Shown here: one piece after another, positions 27,087 to 34,898 of the stretch
Layout of the letters: the number at the start of each line of letters is the position of its first letter
Numbering within the stretch: position 1 is the first letter of the stretch
Origin: Rhodopirellula bahusiensis
GTDB lineage: Bacteria > Planctomycetota > Planctomycetia > Pirellulales > Pirellulaceae
NCBI RefSeq assembly: GCF_002727185.1
Contig: NZ_NIZW01000007.1
Span: forward strand, 1-64,000
DNA length: 64,000 nucleotides
Direction of reading: 5' to 3'
Program-made: the position numbers and the translations under genes
Notes under the pieces: model-generated
What the model was told of the DNA's origin: nothing
The model's input: only the letters and a program-made list of their open reading frames with translations
The model's database searches: none

Positions 27087-29858
27087 ATGATTGCCACCAG
27101 CACCGATTGCCTGAGTGTCGAAGAATTGAACCGCTTGCTCGACGGACAACTCTCCAGTAACGAGTTCGATTCAGCATCCAAGCATGTTGATCAGTGCGAG
27201 CAATGCCAGTCACGCATCCCGGAAAAGTGGGACGCGTTGTCTCCAATTGCCAATGCGGACTCAGAGGAAGATTCCGTGCTGGCTGAGTCCGCCTGCCAAT
27301 TCGCGGTCGCTCAATTGATGACCGCAGGCGCCAAGGTTGCCCACACCTCCGCTGATCTCCCGATCGACCAAATCGGTCCGTACGAGATCCTCGGGCAACT
27401 CGGGCAGGGCGGAATGGGGATGGTGTGCTTGGCTCGTCACAACCGACTGAAACGGCAATGCGCGATCAAGTTGCTGCCCCCTCACCGAGTGATGGAACCC
27501 GGTTGGCTGGATCGTTTCGATCGAGAAATGACAACCATCGCGGCGTTGGAACATCCTGGAATCGTCCGTGCCACCGATGCGGGAACACACTCCGACTGGC
27601 ACTACTTGGTGATGGAATACTTGGACGGAATGGACGTCGGCAAGATCGCTCATCGACTGGGATCATTGCCGGTCGCGGACGCCTGCGAGATCGCTCGCCA
27701 GTCCGCCGTGGCACTGATGCACGTGCATGAGACGGGTTTGATCCACCGCGATGTGAAGCCATCCAATTTGATGCTCACGCGAGACGGAACCGTCAAACTT
27801 TTGGACCTGGGTTTGGTACTGGCGGGCGACGATCCGCTTGCCACCGACGACCGACTGACCACAGTGGGACACCTGATGGGCACCTTGCCCGCGATGTCGC
27901 CCGAACAATTGCTCGACAGTCGAAAAGTCCAACCAGTGTCTGACATCTATTCGCTTGGTGCGACCCTGTACCGTCTGATCTCAGGCCGTTGGCCGCAAGC
28001 AAACGAAGGCGGCCTGGCAGCACGAGTGTTGGCGATCACGAGCGAGTCCAATCGATCGACTCCGCTTCCACTGAGCCGTTTGGAATCGTCGGTCAAATCG
28101 GAACTCGAATCGTTCGTCGGTCAGATGATGCACCGGCAACCCGACCAGCGTCCCAGCGGATCAATCGTTGCCGAGCGACTTGCGACCTGGTCCGGCGAAG
28201 CCAACTTAAAAGCGTTGCTCAAGCGAGCGGAATCGACACCTGCATCCGATGCACCGATCACACCATCGCTCCCGCTGGCAACGAATCCCGCTTCGCCGCC
28301 ACCGGGCAACGGCAAACACACCTGGACCGCATGGCTGGGGCCGTTGGGATGGTTCGCGGCAGCTATCTTGCTGGCAACGGTCGTGATTCAAATCAAAACC
28401 GACAAGGGTCTGGTGACGGTGACCACAGACGGGAAAGACACGCAGGTTGCGGTTGAAAAGAACGTCCAAGATTCAACGGAAGAAACCGTATCACCTTCCA
28501 CCGAGAAATCGCTGACCGCAGATATCGAATCACCTGACAGCGAGAAGATTTATCTAGGCGAAAATCTCGATTATTGGCTGGGAGTCTTCCGTCGCGAACA
28601 ACAGATCGAACGCATCGGCCAAGCCATGCGAGCGGTTGAGTTGCTGTCTCGCAACACGCCCAAACGCGAAGAAGCCGCTCGAATCACGTTGGAATTGGCG
28701 AATGAGTACGGGACTCAAATCATCGATGACACTCCCGACCAAAATGGAGGCGGCTTTGGGGGACAAAGCTCTCCGAACCAACGGTTCATGGGCTATCTGA
28801 CGCAAACCTTTGACAACTACCTTCCAACCCCTGGACTTCGACCACTCGGGGAAACGCTGGCGGATGGCAATGAGAGGGCCCAGATCACGGCTATTTTGCT
28901 GCTGAATCACTTCGTTACGGGGGTCCATGTGAATGCCGTCTACGAAGGAAGATTGGAGACAGCAAAGGCCTCGTTTGCAACTGAAGCACTGACACCTGAA
29001 GGGAGAGTAACCATCGAAACCCTTCTCAAACAGATTGGAATCGCATCCGGTGAACTCAAGCCACTCGCCGCTGACGCCACCGCGAAGGATCGATATGCTA
29101 TGACTCCTGCAAGAGAAGCAGTTTCGTCTCGTGAAACCGCTTGGGTAACTGCCGTTCGAATCATCGAGATGTCTGGCCCAAAGATCTCTCCTCCGAGCTG
29201 GATCGCCGATTACGTCCAAGAGCAGGTTGATGAGGCGGTAGCTGACTACGAACATCGTGAGATCGATCCCGAGACAGAGCAGACCAAGTGGGATTACAGC
29301 GATCCCAATGCACCCTACGGTTTTTCTTCGGGTGGATTTGGTGGTGGACCTCAAATGATTACCACCCCCACCGACCCTGACTGGCTTTTGTCACGAGAGC
29401 TCTTCCTTTCGGCAATCGAAATGCGAAGGGAAGGTCGACTCGATTTGCCTATCCAGTTCGCAGCGGAGACGCTGGCCCATCCGCGCTTCAACTGGTACTC
29501 GATGGACGGTTCGTCCCTCAACGACTTGGTCCAAGCCTTGGCGACGATCGATCCGGAGGCTCCTTCCCTGATCGCCTTTCATCTCGACCGAAGCTTCCAA
29601 GAAATGGATCGCCAATACCAAGCCAGCCAGAACGCCGAATGGCTTCATCCGTTGACCTATTTTGGCCAGCGTCTCAAAGAGGGTCTGGCATCCGTCTACA
29701 CCACTCACGTCGAACAGCCCGAACAGGCCCACGATCGACTCGAGCGTCTGGTCAAGTCATTGCCCAATCTGTCGATGTACCAACAATCAACCGAAGGCAA
29801 CAAAGACATCTGGAACGCCATGCTAAACGACCTCAAACAGCGATTCGAAAGCGAGTGA
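27087..29858 (+). CDS. membrane Ser/Thr protein kinase with anti-sigma-like zinc finger
   Basis: Starts considered are GTG 27018 and ATG 27087; the ATG is preferred (923 residues). Residues about 30-45 hold a HVDQCEQC zf-HC2-like motif, as in anti-sigma factors. The kinase domain (about 98-370) has a Gly-rich loop LGQGGMGMV, the ATP Lys near 128 (AIK), HRDVKPSN with the catalytic Asp near 222, and DLG (rather than DFG) near 240. A single transmembrane helix lies near 415-435. The ~480-residue C-terminal part is extracytoplasmic, mostly helical, with no domain I can name. It is co-transcribed with the ECF factor and probably senses an envelope signal. Confidence 0.88.
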   Translation: MIATSTDCLSVEELNRLLDGQLSSNEFDSASKHVDQCEQCQSRIPEKWDALSPIANADSEEDSVLAESACQFAVAQLMTAGAKVAHTSADLPIDQIGPYEILGQLGQGGMGMVCLARHNRLKRQCAIKLLPPHRVMEPGWLDRFDREMTTIAALEHPGIVRATDAGTHSDWHYLVMEYLDGMDVGKIAHRLGSLPVADACEIARQSAVALMHVHETGLIHRDVKPSNLMLTRDGTVKLLDLGLVLAGDDPLATDDRLTTVGHLMGTLPAMSPEQLLDSRKVQPVSDIYSLGATLYRLISGRWPQANEGGLAARVLAITSESNRSTPLPLSRLESSVKSELESFVGQMMHRQPDQRPSGSIVAERLATWSGEANLKALLKRAESTPASDAPITPSLPLATNPASPPPGNGKHTWTAWLGPLGWFAAAILLATVVIQIKTDKGLVTVTTDGKDTQVAVEKNVQDSTEETVSPSTEKSLTADIESPDSEKIYLGENLDYWLGVFRREQQIERIGQAMRAVELLSRNTPKREEAARITLELANEYGTQIIDDTPDQNGGGFGGQSSPNQRFMGYLTQTFDNYLPTPGLRPLGETLADGNERAQITAILLLNHFVTGVHVNAVYEGRLETAKASFATEALTPEGRVTIETLLKQIGIASGELKPLAADATAKDRYAMTPAREAVSSRETAWVTAVRIIEMSGPKISPPSWIADYVQEQVDEAVADYEHREIDPETEQTKWDYSDPNAPYGFSSGGFGGGPQMITTPTDPDWLLSRELFLSAIEMRREGRLDLPIQFAAETLAHPRFNWYSMDGSSLNDLVQALATIDPEAPSLIAFHLDRSFQEMDRQYQASQNAEWLHPLTYFGQRLKEGLASVYTTHVEQPEQAHDRLERLVKSLPNLSMYQQSTEGNKDIWNAMLNDLKQRFESE

Positions 29859-29896
29859 CGGCGTCAGTCTGGATCTCCCCGACGAAGACTGTTTCA

Positions 29897-30002
29897 GGAA
29901 CACTAATCGGCGCTAATCGTACACTAATCTTCGAGGCAATCACTCTCCAGCTCACAACGATTAGTGTGCGATTAGTGTGCGATCAGAGAAGATTAGTGTT
30001 CC
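29897..30002. repeat. GATTAGTGTTCC element, unit A
   Basis: The 106-bp unit begins GGAACACTAATC (29897-29908) and ends with its perfect complement GATTAGTGTTCC (29991-30002). Inside, further copies of CACTAATC and GATTAGTGTGC make a long imperfect hairpin. Compared with unit B, it has one additional GATTAGTGTGC copy (tandem). The start of unit B is 230 nt further, in the same orientation. Confidence 0.8.
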
Positions 30003-30126
30003 CCCGCCTCCACCATCTCTGCAACACGGAATCCAACACAAAGAGTTGTCGCGAAGTACAAAACGCAAACTGCCTCGCCTAGCGACCTACGATCTCGCTG
30101 CAGATTGCCTGCCGGACGAATTTGAA

Positions 30127-30218
30127 GAACACTAATCGACGCTAATCGCACACTAATCTCCGGGGCAATCCGCCCCAATTCACAACCATTAGTGTGCGAT
30201 GAGAGAAGATTAGTGTTC
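30127..30218. repeat. GATTAGTGTTC element, unit B
   Basis: The 92-bp unit has terminal inverted repeats GAACACTAATC (30127-30137) and GATTAGTGTTC (30208-30218). The interior is closely related to unit A in its first 33 nt and last 20 nt. It ends 19 nt before the stop codon of the GxxExxY gene, so on that gene's transcript it would be the 3' structure. Confidence 0.8.
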
Positions 30219-30237
30219 CCCCCCGGCGTCCATCACC

Positions 30238-30630
30238 TCAATGACTTCGTTGGGAATGCAAATCATCGACCACGAATCGCTTCCATTCCAAATCACCCTT
30301 CTTTCCAAAGTTAATGAGGTAACCAACTCGCTTGCGGGCGATTCGCATGTAATTGAACAACTGAGCTTCATGATCCGAGCAAAGTTCTTTCAAAGCCTTC
30401 AGTTCGACTACGATTTCACCGAAAACTAGCAAGTCTGGTCGATACTTCGGAGTCAAAAGATGCTCCTTGAAGTAGACACTCAATTCAGATTGGGCGACAA
30501 ATGCGATCCCTCTCAACCCGAGCTCGACTTCCAAAGCTGACTGATAAATTTCCTCAGCCATTCCATAGCCAAGTTGGTTGTAGACCTCGAACGCGGCCCC
30601 CATCAGGTCGTAGCCTTCTTGTCTGAACAT
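30238..30630 (-). CDS. GxxExxY protein (PD-(D/E)XK-like)
   Basis: The ATG at 30630 is preferred over GTG 30639 because a purine-rich AGGTGGGG stretch precedes it. The 130-residue protein carries the signature GMAEEIY (G-x-x-E-x-x-Y) near residue 23 and a nuclease-like core: YRPDLLVFG, then VVELKALKEL with an acidic-x-Lys pair, matching the PD-(D/E)XK layout. GxxExxY proteins are common in planctomycetes and their role is not established. The gene's 3' end borders units A and B of the GATTAGTG element, and the inside-out copy lies 4.5 kb away. A repeat-associated nuclease is plausible but unproven. Confidence 0.85.
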   Translation of the reverse strand: MFRQEGYDLMGAAFEVYNQLGYGMAEEIYQSALEVELGLRGIAFVAQSELSVYFKEHLLTPKYRPDLLVFGEIVVELKALKELCSDHEAQLFNYMRIARKRVGYLINFGKKGDLEWKRFVVDDLHSQRSH

Positions 30631-30680
30631 GAACCCCACCTGGAACTGCGGATTGTAAGAATCCCCTGGCCCTCGAACCT

Positions 30681-30715
30681 CAAGCGTTCGCTTGCAGGCC
30701 TTCGGTTCGAAGCCT
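30681..30715. repeat. two adjacent short hairpins
   Basis: CAAGCG and CGCTTG (30681-30694) form a 6-bp palindrome with a 2-nt loop. Directly next to it, arms at 30696-30704 and 30708-30715 pair around a 3-nt loop with one bulge. They lie in the 113-nt gap after the formylmethanofuran-type gene and may terminate it. Confidence 0.45.
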
Positions 30716-30743
30716 CCACGTCAATCTATCAAATCACCCGACT

Positions 30744-31793
30744 TTACTCTGTGAGCACCATTTTGAGTTGCTCGATGGCGGTGGGCGACTCGACTGGCAA
30801 TGCGTCCGGGACGTGGAGTGGCAGGGTCACGGATCCGTCGCCTCGGATGACCATGGAGTTTGTCCAGGGACTCGCGGGCAAGAACGCTTTGACAAGTTCC
30901 ACCCCAGGGTCATGCCCGCCAATTTGAAGATCGACCGAACGATCGCCGGACGTTCGATGGCCAATCCCCACCAACCGAATCACAGGAGTGGAATCGACCT
31001 CTGAATCAGACATCATCGGCGAAAGCGATTCATTGGTCCGCCATGCATGAACGCTTCGCAGCGTCGCGGCGGGGTCCAAGGTCACGCAAACACACCGAGC
31101 CGACTCGTTGCGGCGGCGAGTGATTCGCGCCACCATCGCGGCGGTCATCTCCGCTTCGTCCGTATCAAACGCTCCGGGGCCGATCACGATCGCCGCGTAC
31201 TGGCTATCACGAAAATGGTTGGCCCGCGTTTGAAACTCGGAACCTTCTTCGTTCGCCTCCGGGTGCTCGATCGCGTGATGCATCCGGCCAGCGAAATCGG
31301 CGGTCCATCGTTCCCAACGCTTCACCTGTCGCTTGCCAACCGATGCACTGGAACCCGCGGACTCCAGACGCAGCTTCTCTTCCAAACGAGGCCAAGCCGG
31401 ATCGACTTCGCCGATCAACCAAACCAAATCGGCATGCGTGACGACTTCGGACAGCGTCGCCGCAACAATTCCATCTCGACGTGTGACCGTTCCGATGGCC
31501 TGGACCGAAGGATCCGTTTCGATTTCGACTTCGATCGCACCGTCGGATTGCCACTGGACCAATTGTCGGGCTGCGACCAGATCCACACCCGAAGTGATCA
31601 CGCGTATGGGTTGTTCGCCCGCAGCGATTTGGGCCAACGTCGCCTTGTCCGCGCGAGCCACTCGGTTCATCAACGAACCGGTGGACTCAACGATCTCGCA
31701 CCCGTTTGCTTGAACCGATCCGTCCATGTTCACCACGACATCGTCGCAATGCAGCGGGCACAACGGGCAAACAACACGAGACGGTTCGCTCAC
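30744..31793 (-). CDS. formylmethanofuran dehydrogenase subunit B-like protein
   Basis: The 349-residue product (GTG start at 31793) begins with VCPLCPLHCDDVVV, a Cys-rich N-terminal motif like that in FwdB/FhcB-type molybdopterin proteins. The rest is a divergent molybdopterin oxidoreductase-like body with a Rossmann-type segment. In planctomycetes such genes belong to the tetrahydromethanopterin C1 pathway, where the formyltransferase/hydrolase complex handles formyl groups. It overlaps the stop of the upstream heme-fusion gene by 4 nt (GTGA), so it is translationally coupled to it. Other complex subunits are not in this window. The assignment is probable, not certain. Confidence 0.6.
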   Translation of the reverse strand: MSEPSRVVCPLCPLHCDDVVVNMDGSVQANGCEIVESTGSLMNRVARADKATLAQIAAGEQPIRVITSGVDLVAARQLVQWQSDGAIEVEIETDPSVQAIGTVTRRDGIVAATLSEVVTHADLVWLIGEVDPAWPRLEEKLRLESAGSSASVGKRQVKRWERWTADFAGRMHHAIEHPEANEEGSEFQTRANHFRDSQYAAIVIGPGAFDTDEAEMTAAMVARITRRRNESARCVCVTLDPAATLRSVHAWRTNESLSPMMSDSEVDSTPVIRLVGIGHRTSGDRSVDLQIGGHDPGVELVKAFLPASPWTNSMVIRGDGSVTLPLHVPDALPVESPTAIEQLKMVLTE

Positions 31794-33802
31794 GAATCCG
31801 TTCCACCATCCTCGGCAGAGAAATCATCTCGCACCGAAAGTTCTTTCACGGCTTTGACCAACTCAATGGCATTTTCGACCGGAGTTTCTTGCAGCACGCC
31901 ATGACCGAGATTGAAGATGTGTCCGGGTCGCCCGCCAGCCTTGTCCAAAACATCTTGCACAGCCGCGCGGATGGTCTTGGCATCGGTCAGCAACACCGAC
32001 GGGTCCAAGTTGCCTTGAACGGAGATGTCGTGCCCGACGCGTTTCCAAGCCACGTCCAGTTCGATCCGCCAATCCACGCCCACCACTGTGCGGCGATCGC
32101 CACGCAGCAAAGGAAGCAACTCCGGATTGCCGGTTGCAAAATTGATCAACGGCACGCCGGGAGTCACGCCTTCCAAGATGCGTTTCATCCATGGCAACAC
32201 GAATTCGCGGTAGTCGCCTGGCGACAAACAACCAGCCCAACTATCAAACAATTGCACACACTGGGCTCCCGCGGAGATCTGCTCATTCAGATAGACGATG
32301 ATCGCGTCAGTCAAACGATCCATCAGCGCGGCCCAGCCACCATCGGCAGCACGCATCAACGCTTTCGTGCTGCTGTATTGCCGGCTGCCACCGCCTTCGA
32401 TCGCGTAGCTGGCCAGCGTGAACGGAGCCCCGGCGAATCCGATCAACGGGATGCCTTCGGGCAGGTCCGCTCGCGTTTGCTTGACCGTCTCATAGACGAA
32501 GCCAAGGTCCTGCGGGTTGTCGAGGCCTTTGACTCGATCCACGTCCGCCGCCGAACGAACCGGGTTGTGGATGACTGGGCCGTCACCTTTGACGAACTCC
32601 AAATCGAATCCCATTGGGACCAAAATCGGCAACAAGTCCGAAAAGATGATCGCCGCGTCGACATCCAGCTTTTCGACCGCGGTGCACATCACTTCGCTGC
32701 ACAACTTGGGATTGGCGCAGAGTTCCAAAAACGTTTGCTGCGAACGAACTTCGCGGTACTCCTGCATGTAGCGACCGGCCTGCCGCATCATCCAAACCGG
32801 TGTGCGGGGCGTGGGCTCACCGCGACAAGCACGCATGAACAAACTAGATTGAGAGGGGTGATCGTCGATGGCGGGCATGGGTGTCTTGCTAGCAGAAATG
32901 AGATTGGAATCATCCGCCCGCACCGTGACAGAGGCAGACGATCCAGAAGTGGGCGATTTGGAACGGACTTCGTCGACCAAACGTTTGGCATCACGAGCTG
33001 ACTCGCTGACGAGGTGCCCCATTTTGGGATGCGATGGCTCCATCGCGATGGCCAGATCATGTTCTCGCAACATGTCGCTGGTCGTTGGTCCGATCGACAC
33101 GATCGCGGTCTTGGACAATCCATCGCGAAGAGAATCGCTGACACCAAGCTCCTCGGCCATGCGGAGCATGTTGACTACTTGATGAGCACTGGTGACCAGC
33201 AAGATGTCTCGTTCGCCTTCGGCCAGCGCCAGCGTGTTCGCCTTCAGCGGCTGAGTGTCTTCGGGGAATTCCCAGCCGTAGACTTTGACTGATTCGGCGA
33301 TTGCACCGCGAGCTTCCAAACCGGCGATGAGTTGTTTGTTGCTGACGCCGTACTCCTGAATGCCGATCGTTTGGTTCGCAACGGGAATCCCTGCGTCGAT
33401 CGTTTGCAACAACTCACGCCATGTGTTTGGTTCGGGCACACGGTGAGTCGGCTTCAGCCCAAACTCACGCATCACCGCCACCGGTTTCGGACCGCGACAG
33501 ATCGTCGTGATATCGCTGAGAGCATCGAGCAGTCGTTGCTGTTCGACATGCTTCTCGGTGGCTTTCAGCAGATACCGAAACCCAACGCCGGTCATCAGGA
33601 TCACGATGCCGATGTCACCGGTGATGATGCGATAGGCGAAGTCAATTGCCGCCCGGTTGGGCTCAATCGGAACTTCGCGCATCGAAGGGCTGACGAAAGC
33701 TTCGCCACCGAATTTGCAGATCAGCCGCGTCATGTCGTCGGCCCGTCGGCTCTCGAGAGCGGCCACGCGAAGGCCGTCAAAATTGTTAGTTGTCGCAGCC
33801 AT
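31790..33802 (-). CDS. hemDE: HemD-HemE fusion: uroporphyrinogen-III synthase / decarboxylase
   Basis: This 670-residue protein joins two consecutive heme-pathway enzymes. Residues about 1-285 match uroporphyrinogen-III synthase (low conservation, two-lobe Rossmann pattern, a late TSAHQVVNM segment and SIGPTTSDMLREHDL). Residues about 310-660 are uroporphyrinogen decarboxylase: RTPVWMMRQAGRYMQEYRE with the active-site Arg residues, then IIFSDLLPILVPMGFDL, FAGAPFTLASYAIEGG, QLFDSWAG and NLGHGVLQETPVENA. The decarboxylase half keeps its key Arg and Asp residues. The linker between them is about 25 residues. The fusion would bring the two steps into one chain. It is followed with a 4-nt overlap by the FwdB-like gene. 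Confidence 0.9.
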   Translation of the reverse strand: MAATTNNFDGLRVAALESRRADDMTRLICKFGGEAFVSPSMREVPIEPNRAAIDFAYRIITGDIGIVILMTGVGFRYLLKATEKHVEQQRLLDALSDITTICRGPKPVAVMREFGLKPTHRVPEPNTWRELLQTIDAGIPVANQTIGIQEYGVSNKQLIAGLEARGAIAESVKVYGWEFPEDTQPLKANTLALAEGERDILLVTSAHQVVNMLRMAEELGVSDSLRDGLSKTAIVSIGPTTSDMLREHDLAIAMEPSHPKMGHLVSESARDAKRLVDEVRSKSPTSGSSASVTVRADDSNLISASKTPMPAIDDHPSQSSLFMRACRGEPTPRTPVWMMRQAGRYMQEYREVRSQQTFLELCANPKLCSEVMCTAVEKLDVDAAIIFSDLLPILVPMGFDLEFVKGDGPVIHNPVRSAADVDRVKGLDNPQDLGFVYETVKQTRADLPEGIPLIGFAGAPFTLASYAIEGGGSRQYSSTKALMRAADGGWAALMDRLTDAIIVYLNEQISAGAQCVQLFDSWAGCLSPGDYREFVLPWMKRILEGVTPGVPLINFATGNPELLPLLRGDRRTVVGVDWRIELDVAWKRVGHDISVQGNLDPSVLLTDAKTIRAAVQDVLDKAGGRPGHIFNLGHGVLQETPVENAIELVKAVKELSVRDDFSAEDGGTDS

Positions 33803-33935
33803 GCGGGCTTGGAATCCGAAAGGGGGTGGGGCAAATCGAGTCGGCAGAAAGCGGGAAGGGAAGATTGTAGAGATTTTGCGTCGCGTTACGATGACGGCAC
33901 ACCGTCTTTCGCCTTTCCCTCAACAGCTTCTTTGC

Positions 33936-34598
33936 ATGCCTCGCGCCGCCCTCCGAAAACCCAACCCCGCATTGGACCTGGATTCTTGGCTGAAAACGCC
34001 CGAGGATTTACCGGCGACAATCAACAGCCAAACGCTGTTCGGCAACGACCAGCCGCTAGAAATTGAGGTCGGCAGCGGCAAGGGTTTGTTCATTCAAACC
34101 GAATCCGATCGTCGCCCCGAACACAATTACTTCGGGATCGAAATCGCTCGCAAATACGCCGCTCACGCTGCCGCGAGACTGGCCAAACGCGAACGAGCCA
34201 ACGCGAAAATGCTGGCGGGCGACGCAACGCCGCTGTTCGCGGTCACCGACGAAGGCAAACGAATCGAAGATGGATCACTCGATGGAGTGCACGTCTATTT
34301 CCCGGATCCCTGGTGGAAAAAACGACATCGCAAACGCCGCGTTCTCAGCCATGACAACATTCTCAACTTCAGCCGCTGCCTTCGCGTCGGCGGGCGATTG
34401 CACTTCTGGACCGATGTGCTGGATTACTTTGAACTGACCGTGGAATTGATCGCGGAAATCGCACCGGAACTGGGTGTGCCATTGCCGGAAACGCAGCGAG
34501 AATCCACGCATGACTTGGACTTCCACACCCACTTTGAACGCCGCAGCCGCAAGATGGGCATCCCGGTCTACCGAGTCTGCTACCGCAAACGTTCGTAG
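33936..34598 (+). CDS. trmB: tRNA (guanine-N7-)-methyltransferase
   Basis: The chosen ATG at 33936 starts MPRAALRKPNPALD; an ATG at 33894 would add 14 residues. The 220-residue protein has the SAM-binding region EIEVGSGKGLFI (about 45-56), an ARKYAAHAAARLAK stretch, and the TrmB hallmark HVYFPDPWWKKRHRKRR (around 115-131). It forms m7G46 in tRNA. It is divergent from the heme-fusion gene (133-nt gap), which suggests a shared promoter region. Its 3' flank is a repeat island. Confidence 0.93.
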   Translation: MPRAALRKPNPALDLDSWLKTPEDLPATINSQTLFGNDQPLEIEVGSGKGLFIQTESDRRPEHNYFGIEIARKYAAHAAARLAKRERANAKMLAGDATPLFAVTDEGKRIEDGSLDGVHVYFPDPWWKKRHRKRRVLSHDNILNFSRCLRVGGRLHFWTDVLDYFELTVELIAEIAPELGVPLPETQRESTHDLDFHTHFERRSRKMGIPVYRVCYRKRS

Positions 34599-34621
34599 CT
34601 TGCACGCTGAATTTGTACGTT

Positions 34622-34839
34622 GGGCTTCCAAGCCTTTTTGTACCCCACATCTTTTGAGAGCCGCTTGCGTTGGGAATACAAGCGGTTTAAGACCAAACAT
34701 CCCTTGCCGAGGAATCATTAGTGTTTGATTAGCGGCGATTAGTGTTCCCTTGACCGCTCTGGTGGAACACTAATCCACTCTGATCGGACACTAATCTTTG
34801 GTGTTTCGAGATGTGGGGTATAAAAAGGCTTCCAAGCCC
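34622..34839. repeat. nested 30-bp inverted repeat (GGCTTCCAAGCC type)
   Basis: A 30-nt sequence at 34622-34651 matches the reverse complement of 34810-34839 at 27 of 30 positions. Right of it, near 34860-34880, another GGGCTTGGAAGCCC copy followed by AGCGTACG pairs with TTGTACGTTGGGCTTCC at the left end. The centre encloses the GATTAGTG element, so it looks like one repeat inserted into another. Confidence 0.75.
34727..34795. repeat. inside-out GATTAGTGTTCC element
   Basis: GATTAGTGTTCC (34737-34748) and GGAACACTAATC (34764-34775) form a perfect 12-bp inverted repeat with a 15-nt loop. Flanking copies (CATTAGTGTTTGATTAGC... left, ...TGATCGGACACTAATC right) extend the pairing imperfectly. 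The arms point inward, opposite to units A and B. Confidence 0.75.
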
Positions 34840-34898
34840 GACGGAAGAGACGATTTCGCCGGGCTTGGAAGCCCAGCGTACGCTTCGAAAGACATCAG

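Larger units (their letters stand above)
29859..30237. other. 379-bp repeat island between kinase and GxxExxY genes
   Basis: The gap is made largely of two GATTAGTGTTCC-type units (29897-30002 and 30127-30218) separated by 124 nt. It lies between the 3' ends of two convergent genes. No protein-coding gene is supported in it. Confidence 0.6.
34599..34898. other. 300-bp repeat island between trmB and the hydratase
   Basis: Almost all of this gap is inverted repeats: an outer 30-nt pair, an outermost GGGCTTCCAAGCC-type copy set, and an inside-out GATTAGTG element in the middle. The two flanking genes converge here. No gene is supported within it. Confidence 0.6.

Noticed and set aside
29897-30218. 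Possible CRISPR array
   Set aside because: Only two units, each internally palindromic, with unequal lengths and no regular spacers or cas genes.
31706-33001. 431-codon open frame on the plus strand
   Set aside because: It is antisense to the HemD-HemE gene, whose conserved motifs are clear; the antisense product is unlike any known protein.
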